A stretch of DNA of 64,000 nucleotides, taken from assembly GCA_013289855.1 (NCBI GenBank), contig JABCZD010000006.1, positions 186,001-250,000 on the forward strand, read 5' to 3'. The stretch is from Acidobacteriota bacterium (lineage in GTDB: Bacteria > Acidobacteriota > Terriglobia > Acidiferrales > UBA7541). The notes beneath the pieces were generated by a model. It ran no database searches. It saw only the letters and a list, made by a program, of their open reading frames with translations, and was not told the origin of the DNA. Shown one piece after another: positions 1 to 8,518 of this stretch (position 1 is its first letter; each line of letters starts with the position of its first letter). Both the position numbers and the translations under genes were made by a program.

Positions 1-309
1 ACCGCAGGAAATTGCTTTACTTCTTCCACTCGCGGTTAGCCCTGGCCTTTATGAATTTTGTTCACACACGCGCTCGCACCCGGAGCGCGACGCGCGCGCT
101 CCGCTAGCTGCGATCATCCGCCAGTATAGGCACTCTGCAAAAACCCGCGCAACCCGCTCGTGGTACAGGCGTGGCCTTCTTGCCATCCTCCCCAAGTTGC
201 CGCCCATATACGCCCCGAACGGCACCCTGCGGAGGCGAGCCGCTGAATTCAGCCAGGCGCGGATCGGGTAGGGGTGAGGGCGGAACGGTTCGGATGTTCG
301 CCGGTACGA
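1..309. other. Left edge, no recognised gene
   Basis: I see no recognisable gene here. One plus-strand frame is open from base 2 to a stop at 269-271, but its translation resembles nothing I know and GC-rich DNA often gives such frames. A perfect hairpin with 8-base arms (GGAGCGCG at 82-89, CGCGCTCC at 95-102) is present without a T-run, so it is not an obvious terminator. Confidence 0.5.
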
Positions 310-615
310 CTACAGATCGAGGAATTGCGCATCTTGCGCGTCGTGGTGGTTAACGAATTGCGGGTCGGCCTTGAGATACACGACATGCAACGCCAACTCA
401 AAGCGCACGCCGCGACGGCACTCCAGACACGCCGGAAAGGTGTCTCCGTGCAGCGCCACCACATAGTGCGATGCCGTGTGCCGTTGCGCGTGGGCCGCCT
501 TGTAAATGCCGGAGCACGGCGCTCGTTCGCCGGAACGAAATGCTTCTCTCACCGCTGTCACTCTTTCGCAATATTCTGCTGCATCGGCAATGTCCTGTCG
601 CGCGCACTGCAGCAT
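310..615 (-). CDS. Small conserved-type protein with CxxC, unknown function
   Basis: The 101-residue product has a C-terminal half resembling small acidobacterial proteins of unknown function: a His-containing stretch (SGIYKAAHAQRH), then a TFPACLECRRGVRFEL segment with a CxxC pair that could bind metal. The chosen ATG at 615 has no strong ribosome binding site; an upstream start at 795 would overlap the neighbouring gene, so I prefer the shorter form. It lies 40 bases downstream of the 656-1444 gene on the same strand and probably shares its transcript. The function is not known to me, and the family resemblance is from memory of the motif, not a search. Confidence 0.55.
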   Translation of the reverse strand: MLQCARQDIADAAEYCERVTAVREAFRSGERAPCSGIYKAAHAQRHTASHYVVALHGDTFPACLECRRGVRFELALHVVYLKADPQFVNHHDAQDAQFLDL

Positions 616-655
616 GCAACGCAGCGCGCGAATTTGCGCGCAGCACCTGGCAACG

Positions 656-1444
656 TTAGTACCGCCCTCGGTCAATCCACAGCCGTACTTCGTTTTCCAC
701 CACGAAGGTCTGCCGGCGATCCGCGGCAAATCTGGATTCCAGCTCGAAAGCGTGGGCTTCGAGTGGCACGTTGAAGCGCCAGCGCGTGGCCACAAAGGCG
801 CGTATGAACAGCTCCGTGTAGCGCGGCAATCCCAGCAGCTGAAACTGCACCGCGTGCACCAGCGCGTGGAACAGCGATCTGGTGGTCAATTCCTCGTTAA
901 ACACCACCACATCCTCGAAGGTTACCGAGGCCATGTGCGTCAGTTCCAAAAGATGATGGTAGCTATTGGCTTTGCGCTCAATCTTGATGCGTCCAAGGCC
1001 GTGCTTGGCCAGCTGCACGACGCGGATCCTGGCGAGCAAGCTAGGCGAAAAGAAATTGGCCATGATACTGGTGTGTTGCGCTTCCAGCGGCTCGCCAATA
1101 GCGTAGTACTTTTCGCGCTGCTCGCACATGTACGCTGAGATGTCCGCAATCGCGTCCAGAACCTGGTTTTCATCCAGCTCCGGACCTTCCATGCTCCGCA
1201 CACTGTTGGAGCTCTGCGCGAGCCGCGGAATGCTGGAAAAGTACTGGTGCAAGCCCGTCGCGGTGGCCTGGGCGGTGCTGAGCATTTCTGGTTCCGCATG
1301 ACGTGCAATTTCATCGACGGTGAACCGGGCTTGCAAACGCTGCGCGGCGCGTTGCGCCGACTGCAGCTCCGAGTGGGCGTGACGCAGGTCCCCGTTCAGT
1401 TGAACGAGCGCGACCGGGTCACCTAAGTCTTGCCGAGCACACAT
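656..1444 (-). CDS. Protein with degenerate HExxH-like motif, unknown function
   Basis: The 262-residue product starts at an ATG 8 bases after an AGGAG ribosome binding site. The first 110 residues look helical. The C-terminal third contains LFHALVHAVQFQLLG followed about 30 residues later by PLEAHAFELE. This layout matches zincin-like proteins with HExxH plus a downstream glutamate, but the catalytic Glu of HExxH is Ala here (HALVH), so the protein is probably not an active protease even if it keeps the fold. It is divergent from a TetR gene, with a palindrome between them, which suggests TetR-controlled expression. The function remains unknown; the zincin relation is an inference from motif spacing. 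Confidence 0.65.
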   Translation of the reverse strand: MCARQDLGDPVALVQLNGDLRHAHSELQSAQRAAQRLQARFTVDEIARHAEPEMLSTAQATATGLHQYFSSIPRLAQSSNSVRSMEGPELDENQVLDAIADISAYMCEQREKYYAIGEPLEAQHTSIMANFFSPSLLARIRVVQLAKHGLGRIKIERKANSYHHLLELTHMASVTFEDVVVFNEELTTRSLFHALVHAVQFQLLGLPRYTELFIRAFVATRWRFNVPLEAHAFELESRFAADRRQTFVVENEVRLWIDRGRY

Positions 1445-1505
1445 ACCGAAACTCCTGATAATAAGGTTTACTTCCGCATTGAAACGATTTAAGCTCGTTA
1501 TATAT

Positions 1506-1526
1506 ACACCGTAAACGATACGGTGT
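1506..1526. promoter_or_regulatory. Predicted TetR operator
   Basis: A perfect inverted repeat, ACACCGTA (1506-1513), 5-base spacer, TACGGTGT (1519-1526), sits in the 130-base gap between the divergent 656-1444 gene and the TetR gene. An AT-rich stretch adjoins it on the left. Size, symmetry and position fit a TetR-family operator controlling both promoters; binding is inferred. Confidence 0.65.
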
Positions 1527-1574
1527 CAACGAAATGATTGCAACTATTTTTCTACGTCAACCGAGGCCTCTCCC

Positions 1575-2120
1575 ATGCCTAGGAAACCTGAACCACAACT
1601 GCGCGCGCGTATTCTGGAAGCCGCTCTGGTGTTGTTTGTAAAGGGCGGAGAAAAAGGTTTGTCGATGCGCACGCTGGCCAAACTGGCGCGCACCAACACG
1701 CCGGCGGTATACCGGCGCTTTCGCAATCGCGAGGCCATCTTGCGCGCTATTGCGGAGCACTTCCGGCGCAATTCTTTCGCGGCGCTGGAACAGTGCCAGT
1801 CGCTGGAGGAAATCTGTGGCGTCCTGCTGGACCGGGCTTTAAGCCGGCCGCGGGAATATGCACTCTTTTATTCGGAGCTTATTTCCAAGCTTCCGGGACC
1901 GCGCGCGAATTTCGAGTTCACGAAGAAAAGGGCCGCGGAGTGGCTGGGCGGCGCTCCGGAAGATCATGTCAAGCTGGTTCTCGCGCTTTTCGCGCTGATC
2001 CATGGCACGGCCATGTTGCTCATCTCCGGAGCCGTGATGCCAGAGAATCAAGCCAGGATGCGCGCCACGTTTACCGCCTCGGTTCCGGTGCTGTTGCAGA
2101 ACGCGACAAGCCTTCGGTAA
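1575..2120 (+). CDS. TetR/AcrR family transcriptional regulator
   Basis: The 181-residue product has the standard TetR N-terminal DNA-binding domain: residues 8-55 include ARILEAALVLFVKGGEKGL and the recognition-helix region TNTPAVYRRFRNREAIL. The remainder is a helical ligand-binding domain whose effector cannot be read from the sequence. It is transcribed away from the 656-1444 gene, and the palindrome at 1506-1526 between them is the likely operator, so autoregulation and control of the divergent unit are expected. The last codons and the stop lie inside a 12-bp tandem repeat (2108-2167), so the C-terminus may differ between relatives. Confidence 0.88.
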   Translation: MPRKPEPQLRARILEAALVLFVKGGEKGLSMRTLAKLARTNTPAVYRRFRNREAILRAIAEHFRRNSFAALEQCQSLEEICGVLLDRALSRPREYALFYSELISKLPGPRANFEFTKKRAAEWLGGAPEDHVKLVLALFALIHGTAMLLISGAVMPENQARMRATFTASVPVLLQNATSLR

Positions 2121-2167
2121 GGCCTTGGGCAGGGCCTCCGGTAGAGTCTCCGCTAGAGCCTGCGCCA
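2108..2167 (+). repeat. Imperfect 12-bp tandem repeat, five units
   Basis: Five adjacent units with 12-base periodicity (aagccttcggta, aggccttgggca, gggcctccggta, gagtctccgcta, gagcctgcgcca) begin in the last codons of the TetR gene and continue past its stop codon. The units have diverged, so this is an old duplication, not a fresh one. Confidence 0.7.
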
Positions 2168-2424
2168 GTGAAGTTCTAATAGGCACCTCGGCAAGCCCTT
2201 GCAATCCTACGCTTGCGAACTCGTGTCTCGCACACCATCTCACCCTTCCGTCCAGACAATCTCGTCGAACCGGCATTGCGGAGGTTCGCCGTCCCTTTGT
2301 TACCGCATACTGCCGCTGCGACGCTATCGTCGTGCCCGCCAAGGGTTGGCAATTCTGCGCGAGGTGATTCGGTTACACTGAAGAGACAACCGCTCGACGG
2401 TTGCGCCGGGGGCAAGTTCGACTT
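2121..2424. other. Intergenic region before the rodZ-like gene
   Basis: Apart from the rest of the 12-bp tandem repeat at the left end, I see no gene or RNA. The rodZ-like promoter probably lies in the right half, but no convincing -35/-10 pair stands out. Confidence 0.5.
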
Positions 2425-3267
2425 ATGGCTAAGGGTAGTTTCGGGGAGCGCCTGAAGCGCGAACGGGAAATGCGCGAGGTCTCGCTGGATGAACTGATGA
2501 AAGCGACGCGCATCAGCCAGCGCTTTCTGGAGGCGCTAGAGAACGAGGATTGGAAGAAGCTGCCGGGCGGGGTCTTCGGTCGCGGATTCGTGCGTACTAT
2601 CGCAGGCTATCTGGGTCTGGACGAAGAAAGTTTTCTTAGCGAATACGACCTGGCCCGCGGCGACGTCTCGCATGGTTCCTCACGCCCCGAAGAGCGCATT
2701 CCGTCGACGCCGGCATGGATTCCCGTTGTTGCGGTGCTGGTGCTGTGCGCGATAGTTGCCGGGCTGTTCTTTGCCGGAAAGTATGCGTGGCGGCGTTACG
2801 AGGGGCACCGCCAGACGCAATCGTCTTCCGTTGTGCTGATGCCGCCGCAGGATCCGTCCGCAGGAACTGGGATTTTGCAAAGCACGCCAGTGCAAACCTC
2901 TATTCCCGCGGCAAATCCCGACGCGACCACGCCTGCCGGTGCGTCCGAATCCGTTGCTGGTACGACTTCGGGAGGTGCGAGCACAGGAGTTGCCACGCTG
3001 GATCTTTCTGTGTCCACCTCCGCGGCCACGCGCGTGCGCGTTCTAGGGGACGATAAGCTGCTGTTCGACGGCGAATTGCCCGCGGGCATCAATCGGCATT
3101 TCGCTGCCAACGACCATTTCGAAATCACCGCGGCGGACTCTTCGGCGGTGTTGCTGGAATTGAACCATCAAGTGATGCGGCCGCTCGGGCCACCGGGGGC
3201 TTCCGGTACAATGGTGCTCAGTTCCAAAGACGTGAGGCCGCAGGCCAGTGGAATCTCTCAGCCCTGA
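2425..3267 (+). CDS. rodZ: RodZ-like cytoskeletal/HTH membrane protein
   Basis: The 280-residue product has RodZ architecture. A cytoplasmic Cro/C1-type helix-turn-helix (residues 1-75, with FGERLKREREMREVSLDEL and FGRGFVRTIAGYLGLD) is followed by one transmembrane helix (about 98-118), a Pro/Ser/Thr/Ala-rich linker and a C-terminal beta domain of the DUF4115 type (about 190-275). RodZ links MreB filaments to the membrane during rod-shape growth; in this phylum the role is inferred from architecture. The ATG at 2425 is preferred to the in-frame TTG at 2401 because homologs begin close to the GERLKRERE segment. The 3' end overlaps the next gene by 20 bases. Confidence 0.82.
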   Translation: MAKGSFGERLKREREMREVSLDELMKATRISQRFLEALENEDWKKLPGGVFGRGFVRTIAGYLGLDEESFLSEYDLARGDVSHGSSRPEERIPSTPAWIPVVAVLVLCAIVAGLFFAGKYAWRRYEGHRQTQSSSVVLMPPQDPSAGTGILQSTPVQTSIPAANPDATTPAGASESVAGTTSGGASTGVATLDLSVSTSAATRVRVLGDDKLLFDGELPAGINRHFAANDHFEITAADSSAVLLELNHQVMRPLGPPGASGTMVLSSKDVRPQASGISQP

Positions 3268-4219
3268 AGTTATCGAAGATTTGCGCCATGATCGCGCGCC
3301 GCGCGAGCGCAAACTTGCCGTGTGTTCCAGCGGAGCGCACCTCTCTCCCGCGGACCACGCGGAAATCCTTACCGTTCTCGCCAGCGATCCCGATGAAATG
3401 GTGGCCACCCGAGCACAAGACGCGCTGCTCTCGATGCCGTACGAAGGGTTCCTGGAGGCGGTCCGGCGCTTGCAAGCGCTGCCCGCAGTACTTTCGTACG
3501 CCGCCCGAAATCTTGCGGACAAGCCTGGCATTGCGGACGCGCTGGTGCAGAACGGAAATTGTCCCGCGGCTTACCTGGTGCACGTTGTGCCGCATCTTTC
3601 GGTAGCAAAAATTCAGGAGCTGGTCGACGACCTCGAACGGGTGAGCGATTCGCAGGCGCTGGCGATCGCGCTAGAGAACTCCACGTCAGTAACGGCCGAG
3701 CAAAAAAGTCTGCTGCGGGAAATGCATGGCCCCGGTGTTCCGCTGGATGTAGCCGCACTGGCGGAGGCTGCGGCAGAAGCCGAGCCCGACGACGAACGCC
3801 GGAAAACTTTGTTGCAACGACTGGCTAAGATGAATGTTGCGCAGCGGGTCAAATTCGCGGTCATGGGCGGCTCGGAGGCGCGCCGCACGCTGATCCGGGA
3901 CTCGAATAAAGTGGTGCAGCGCGCGGTGCTGCAATCTCCGCGTCTCACGGATCAGGAAGTAGAGGCCTTCGCCGCGATGTCCAGCCTGACCGACGAAATC
4001 CTGCGATTGATCGCCAGCAACCGTAAATTTCGCAAAAAATATACCGTGGTGCGCAATCTTCTGAATAATCCCAAGACTCCGATCGACGTCTCGCTGCACT
4101 TGCTTCCCATGATCAACGCCATCGACTTGAAGAAACTCGCCAGCAACAAGAACATTCCCGAAACGCTTCGCACCACGTCCGGCAAACTGATCCGCACCCG
4201 CGCCGATCAAAAGAAGTAG
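3248..4219 (+). CDS. HEAT-like helical repeat protein, unknown function
   Basis: The 323-residue, largely helical protein has no signal peptide. Its N-terminal half shows HEAT-like alpha pairs (for example DPDEMVATRAQDALLSM). Its C-terminal half (about 185-315) contains RVKFAVMGGSEARRTLIRDS and a long VVQRAVLQSPRLTDQEVEAF region, resembling conserved hypothetical proteins of Acidobacteria and deltaproteobacteria related to DUF2336. The GTG start at 3248 overlaps the end of the rodZ-like gene by 20 bases, implying translational coupling and perhaps a shared role in cell-shape or scaffold assembly. The molecular function is unknown. Confidence 0.75.
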   Translation: MESLSPEVIEDLRHDRAPRERKLAVCSSGAHLSPADHAEILTVLASDPDEMVATRAQDALLSMPYEGFLEAVRRLQALPAVLSYAARNLADKPGIADALVQNGNCPAAYLVHVVPHLSVAKIQELVDDLERVSDSQALAIALENSTSVTAEQKSLLREMHGPGVPLDVAALAEAAAEAEPDDERRKTLLQRLAKMNVAQRVKFAVMGGSEARRTLIRDSNKVVQRAVLQSPRLTDQEVEAFAAMSSLTDEILRLIASNRKFRKKYTVVRNLLNNPKTPIDVSLHLLPMINAIDLKKLASNKNIPETLRTTSGKLIRTRADQKK

Positions 4220-4274
4220 TGCGCGCCATTCTGCGATGGCGCTTTGATGGCCTACCCTGGAAAACCTCGGCTTT

Positions 4275-4733
4275 TTACCGATTACCCGCGGGCAAGGATT
4301 TCAAATAAGCGATGATCGCTTTCGCGTCGTCGTGGTGCATGTGATAAATGTGCATCGGCGGACGCAAGGTTTCGCCCTCCGGCCCAATGCCTTGTTCGAG
4401 AACGGTGGCGAATTGCGTGTCGGTAAAACTTGGCATTCCGGCGAGCGGTGGCGCGGTGTCCGCCCAAGGCTGAATCGGAGCCACGGGTCGAACCCACGTG
4501 GTGGCGCCTTGCAGCCACGCATCGTATTTCAATTCACCATTGGCATTGCGCGGGGTGTGACATTCTCCGCACATAGCCACATCATTCACCAGATATTTTC
4601 CGCGCTCGATATCACCAGCAGGCGAACTCGCACTCTGGGAATTGGCACTATGTTGCGCAGCGGCGAGCGAAGCCAAAGCCACCGCGGACACAGCGATACC
4701 CGCCAACCACGCTTGCCACATCGCGACACGCAT
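4275..4733 (-). CDS. Exported monohaem c-type cytochrome
   Basis: The 152-residue product has an N-terminal signal peptide (about residues 1-26, ending AAAQ) and a single haem-attachment motif CGECH at 55-59, followed by HTPRNANGELKYD, typical of small periplasmic class I-like cytochromes near alcohol or sugar dehydrogenases. Downstream PPMHIYHM offers a candidate axial methionine. The ATG follows a strong GGAGG site. It probably carries electrons in the periplasm. No dehydrogenase lies beside it, so the redox partner is not evident. Confidence 0.85.
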   Translation of the reverse strand: MRVAMWQAWLAGIAVSAVALASLAAAQHSANSQSASSPAGDIERGKYLVNDVAMCGECHTPRNANGELKYDAWLQGATTWVRPVAPIQPWADTAPPLAGMPSFTDTQFATVLEQGIGPEGETLRPPMHIYHMHHDDAKAIIAYLKSLPAGNR

Positions 4734-4863
4734 AATTCCTCCGAAAACTGACGCGTCCGATGTTGCGGTAGCTGCGGACCTTCTGTCAACGTGAAGGTGA
4801 ACTCTGCGTGAGCGTTACAGCTGCGATGCCAAACGCCTCGGCCGCCGAGTTAGCTAGAACCGT

Positions 4864-5478
4864 TTATTTTCCGCTGGAATGTGAGCTTGTGGCGTGGCTG
4901 CTGGTCTGCGAAACGGCTTTGAGCATCTCGCGCGCCTGATTCAGGTGCTCTTGAATCATGGACAGAGACTGATCCGCGAAGGCTCTCATATTTTGATCGT
5001 TGCCAAGGTTGGCCTCGCTTTGGAAATCGTTCAGGTCTTTCTCATGAGCTTCGACCATGTGCTGCGCATAGGCGCGGTCAAAGGCGCCGCCGCGCAAACG
5101 GGCCATCTGATCGTAGGTTTGCTGTTCGTGAGAAGTGAGTCTGGCGGGCAGCGTGACGTTTTCCTTTTGCGCTACGGCTTGCAATTGATCCGCGGCGGCT
5201 CCGTGTTGCACCACCATGCGTTCGGCGAATGCTTTTACCACGTCGCTCGAACCCCGTTCGCCGGCCAGCCGGCCTAGCTGAATTTCGGCCATGCCGCCCG
5301 TTGCTGCTCCCCTGGCAAAGCGCGTATCGCTCATATCCGCTTTGGGTTGCTCTGGCATCCCGCTCGGCGCATTCTGGTGCGCCAAGACCGCCCAACTGGC
5401 GAGGCCGGTAAGAAAAATCGTCAGGCAGGAAACATAAATCGCCTTGGAGATATTGCTTTCCAGTTGCATGATGACCAT
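4864..5478 (-). CDS. DUF4142 family exported protein
   Basis: The 204-residue product has an N-terminal membrane/signal segment (about 13-33) and a helical domain typical of DUF4142 (MAEIQLGRLAGERGSSDVVKAFAERMVVQHGAA, shown here only in part as the diagnostic VVQHGAAADQL), a four-helix ferritin-like fold found in periplasmic proteins of soil bacteria. The tail is Ser/His-rich. Function in the family is not firmly established; stress or biofilm roles have been suggested. Either ATG at 5478 or 5469 could start it; the latter has the better GGGATGG upstream. It diverges from the exported rhodanese gene. Confidence 0.78.
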   Translation of the reverse strand: MVIMQLESNISKAIYVSCLTIFLTGLASWAVLAHQNAPSGMPEQPKADMSDTRFARGAATGGMAEIQLGRLAGERGSSDVVKAFAERMVVQHGAAADQLQAVAQKENVTLPARLTSHEQQTYDQMARLRGGAFDRAYAQHMVEAHEKDLNDFQSEANLGNDQNMRAFADQSLSMIQEHLNQAREMLKAVSQTSSHATSSHSSGK

Positions 5479-5585
5479 CCCAAGATGTGGCTACGGAGCT
5501 ACACTTGGACTGTAGGACTGGCTGGCCACGAACTGTATCGGGCATCTCATGTATTTGCGACGCCGGAAAACTGGAGAAAACATTC

Positions 5586-6086
5586 ATGCAATTTTCAAGA
5601 ATCGCTGCGCGGTTGGCATTGTTCACGGTGGCATTTGGCTCGATGTTGGCCACAGTGCTGCCTTCCGGACGGCCCGTGCTCGCGGCGTCCCCAGGCGCAA
5701 ACGATCCTTGGACAGGCGCCGATGTGGTGCAGCCGGCGGACTTAGCGCGCGAGATCGCAGAGAAGAAGCCAACGTCTCCGACGGTTTTATACGTGGGGTT
5801 TCGACCGCTGTTCAATGGTGGTCACATTCCCGGCGCGGTGTTTCACGGTGCGGGGTCGACGGAGGCGGGAATGGCGGAGTTAAAGAAATGGGCTGCGACG
5901 CTGCCAAAGTCCACGAACCTGGTGATTTATTGCGGGTGTTGCCCGTTCGGCAAATGTCCGAACGTGGGGCCGGCGTTCAGCGCGCTTCATGAGATGGGCT
6001 TCAGCCACCTGCGCGTGTTGGCGTTGCCCGACAATTTTAACGACGACTGGATCGAAAAAGGCTTTCCCACGGAAAAGGGGACGTGA
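5586..6086 (+). CDS. Exported rhodanese-like protein
   Basis: The 166-residue product has a signal peptide (about 1-34, ending VLAAS) and a rhodanese-like domain: VLYVGFRPLFNGGHIPGAV matches the CH2A-type segment, and the active-site loop region VIYCGCCPFGKCPN (113-126) holds four cysteines, C116, C118, C119 and C124. Most rhodaneses have one catalytic Cys in a 4-7 residue loop, so the Cys-rich CGCCPFGKC motif is unusual and may bind metal or undergo disulfide chemistry. The ATG at 5586 has a GGAG site 9 bases upstream and gives a clean signal peptide; the longer frame from 5487 would bury it. The substrate is unknown. Confidence 0.8.
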   Translation: MQFSRIAARLALFTVAFGSMLATVLPSGRPVLAASPGANDPWTGADVVQPADLAREIAEKKPTSPTVLYVGFRPLFNGGHIPGAVFHGAGSTEAGMAELKKWAATLPKSTNLVIYCGCCPFGKCPNVGPAFSALHEMGFSHLRVLALPDNFNDDWIEKGFPTEKGT

Positions 6087-6167
6087 GCGGCAACGGAACG
6101 CACGGCCTGGGCATCCACCGTTCGAAAAGCGACGCGCTTTTTGTGCTATCGCCTAAAGGAAACCGAT

Positions 6168-7301
6168 ATGCCAACCGCTGGAGGAGACATCGACGATTCT
6201 TTCGATATCGAGCAGGAAGAGAAAAGCCGCCGAGAGTCTGCGGAAACTCGGCGGCTCGACCAGTGGCTGAGAATACTTGTAGCCCGAGCGGGCAGCGACC
6301 TTTTGCTGGTGCCCGGTGCCCCGGCGTGCATTCTGCGTGACGGGCAGGTAGAGAAGATTGAGCAACATTCGTTGGGTGCGTCGGAGATTGAACCGGCGGT
6401 GATTCCGGCGCTTAGTTCCCATGCGTTGAAAGCCTATCGCGAACGAAAGATTACGGATTCCTCTTACGCCGTTGACGGGCTGGGTCGCTTCCGCATCAAC
6501 TTGCATCGAGAACGCGGCTCCGCTGCGGCGGCCGTTCGTGCATTGCCTTCCAAGGTGCCTTTCATCGGCGACCTGCACCTGCCTCCCTCCGTGCAGGCGC
6601 TCGCAAAATTGCCGCGTGGGCTGGTCTTGATCGGCGGCCCCGCGGGCTCCGGCAAATCCACAACGATGGCGGCGCTGGTCAACGAGATCAACCGCAACGA
6701 ATCGCGCCATGTGCTAATTATCGAAGACCCGGTGGAATACCAGCACACCCATTTCAAAAGCATTATCGAACAGGTGGAAATCGGCGAGGATGCGCCGGAT
6801 TTTCCCACGGCGCTGCGCGCGGCGTTGCGGCAGGCGCCGGATGTGATTGTAGTGGGCGAGATGCGTGACGCAGAGACGATGATGATCGGGGTGGCAGCGG
6901 CGGAGACCGGGCATCTGGTGCTCTCGACGCTACATACCATCGATATGGCTACTACAGTCTCGCGCATTGCCGACAGTTTCCCGCTGGAACGGCAGAACAC
7001 CATTCGACAGGAATTGGCGATGTCGCTCACCGCGGTGCTGACACAAACATTGTTGCCCAGCAAGGGTGGCGGGCGCGTCCCGGCAGCGGAATTGCTAATG
7101 GTTGGAATGGGCGCGCGCCAGCATATTCGGCGCAATCAGCTGCAACAGCTGCATCAGGAGATTACGCTGACCAAGAAGAAGGGATCGTTCACCTTGGAGG
7201 AATCGTTGGTGCAGCTGATTCGCAGCGGGAAGATCGAGCGGGAAGCAGCGCTGCTGTGCGCGATTCATCCGGATGATTTGGAGATTTTGCTGCGGAATTG
7301 A
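6168..7301 (+). CDS. PilT/PilU-type pilus retraction ATPase
   Basis: The 377-residue product has the secretion-ATPase core: Walker A GGPAGSGKST (156-165), Asp box IIEDPVEYQH (184-193), Walker B VIVVGEMRD (226-234) and His box HLVLSTLHT (249-257). The N-terminal PAS-like domain (about 30-130) and the absence of the GspE zinc motif place it with PilT/PilU retraction ATPases of type IV pili. The ATG at 6168 is preceded by AAAGGA. It is separate from the minor-pilin operon at 36-41 kb, but the two could serve the same pilus. It could be PilT or PilU; sequence alone does not decide. Confidence 0.9.
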   Translation: MPTAGGDIDDSFDIEQEEKSRRESAETRRLDQWLRILVARAGSDLLLVPGAPACILRDGQVEKIEQHSLGASEIEPAVIPALSSHALKAYRERKITDSSYAVDGLGRFRINLHRERGSAAAAVRALPSKVPFIGDLHLPPSVQALAKLPRGLVLIGGPAGSGKSTTMAALVNEINRNESRHVLIIEDPVEYQHTHFKSIIEQVEIGEDAPDFPTALRAALRQAPDVIVVGEMRDAETMMIGVAAAETGHLVLSTLHTIDMATTVSRIADSFPLERQNTIRQELAMSLTAVLTQTLLPSKGGGRVPAAELLMVGMGARQHIRRNQLQQLHQEITLTKKKGSFTLEESLVQLIRSGKIEREAALLCAIHPDDLEILLRN

Positions 7302-7329
7302 TGGCGGCAGAAACCAAGAGCACGCGCAG

Positions 7330-7348
7330 GCCGGACTAAAAGTCCGGC
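7330..7348. repeat. CT-AAA-AG hairpin element
   Basis: A perfect hairpin GCCGGACT-AAA-AGTCCGGC lies between the 3' ends of the convergent pilT-like and alcohol dehydrogenase genes. It belongs to the family of intergenic palindromes described under the findings. It could also act as a transcript end for either gene, though no T-run follows. Confidence 0.75.
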
Positions 7349-7372
7349 GCCTACATAAACCCCGCGCGGGAA

Positions 7373-8419
7373 TTATTGCCCGGCGCGGGCGATGTCGAGC
7401 ACGAAGCGGTATTTTACGTCGTTGGCCAGGAGGCGCTTGTAGGCTTCGTTGATTTTTGTGGTGGGGACGATTTCGATGTCCGAGACGACGTTGTGCTGGG
7501 AGCAGAAATCCAGCATTTCCTGGGTTTCGCGAATGCCGCCGGCCCCCGAGCCGGCGATGGAGCGGCGCTTCATCAACAGCGGGAAAACGGAAAGCGACGC
7601 GGGACGGTCTGGCGCACCCAAGAGCACAAGAACGGCGTCGCGTTTGAGCAGGTTGACGTAGGCGTTGATATCGTGATCCGCGGAAACCGTGTCCAGGATC
7701 ACGTCGAAACTGCTCGCGTGAGCCTGGATGGCCTTCGCGTCGTTGGACATCACTACTTCATCGGCACCGAGGCGCAGCGCATCTTCTTTCTTTTTGGCCG
7801 AAGTGGTGAATTGCACCACGTGCGCACCCATGGCATGCGCAAATTTCAAACCCATATGACCTAAGCCGCCGAGTCCCACGATGCCCACTTTGCTGTGCTT
7901 GCCGGCTTTCCAGTGGCGCAGCGGCGAATACGTAGTGATCCCGGCGCAAAGCAGTGGGGCCGTGGCGGCGAGATCGAGATTGGCGGGAATTTTCAGCGTG
8001 TAGGCTTCGTCAACCACGATGTTGTTGGCGTAACCGCCATAGGTGGGCTCGCCGTTTTTGTCGCGCCCGTTGTACGTGAAGATCGCGCCGATGTCGCAGT
8101 AGGTCTCCTGACCCAACTTGCAGCTTTCACATTTGCGGCAGGAATCGACCATTACACCGACGCCTGCGAGGTCGCCAACTTTGAACTTTTTCACCGCGCT
8201 GCCGACGCGCGAGACGCGACCGACGATTTCGTGTCCGGGGACCATGGGAAAAATGCCGGGAAACCAATCTTCATTGACCTGATGAACGTCGGAGTGGCAG
8301 ATGCCGCAGAATTCGATGGCGATGACCACGTCGTTCGGTAGCGGATCGCGGCGCTCGAAAGAAAATGGCTCGATGGGAGCTTTAGCTTGTTTGGCGGCGA
8401 AACCTTTGGACGCGATCAT
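7373..8419 (-). CDS. Zinc-dependent alcohol dehydrogenase, YahK/CAD type
   Basis: The 348-residue product is a medium-chain NAD(P)-dependent alcohol dehydrogenase. Catalytic zinc ligands appear as C38-GI-C41-H42 and PGHE (61-64). The structural zinc cysteines are C94, C97, C100 and C108, and the Rossmann motif GLGGLG is at 182-187. The pattern fits the YahK/cinnamyl-alcohol-dehydrogenase branch, which reduces a broad range of aldehydes with NADPH. The ATG at 8419 has GGAG 5 bases upstream and is preferred to the earlier in-frame start at 8440. It is a cytoplasmic single gene, convergent with the pilT-like gene. Confidence 0.92.
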   Translation of the reverse strand: MIASKGFAAKQAKAPIEPFSFERRDPLPNDVVIAIEFCGICHSDVHQVNEDWFPGIFPMVPGHEIVGRVSRVGSAVKKFKVGDLAGVGVMVDSCRKCESCKLGQETYCDIGAIFTYNGRDKNGEPTYGGYANNIVVDEAYTLKIPANLDLAATAPLLCAGITTYSPLRHWKAGKHSKVGIVGLGGLGHMGLKFAHAMGAHVVQFTTSAKKKEDALRLGADEVVMSNDAKAIQAHASSFDVILDTVSADHDINAYVNLLKRDAVLVLLGAPDRPASLSVFPLLMKRRSIAGSGAGGIRETQEMLDFCSQHNVVSDIEIVPTTKINEAYKRLLANDVKYRFVLDIARAGQ

Positions 8420-8518
8420 AGATTCTCCGTTGGCGTGCAAAACTAAGATGCGCGGGAACGCGAGGGGTTATTTTTTTTCATCCCCGCAATTGGTTGGCGA
8501 TATTTTGCGAACCGCTAG

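Noticed and set aside
2-271. Plus-strand frame open from the left window edge
   Set aside because: It has no start in the window, no recognisable motif and a translation of random appearance; GC-rich DNA gives such frames by chance.
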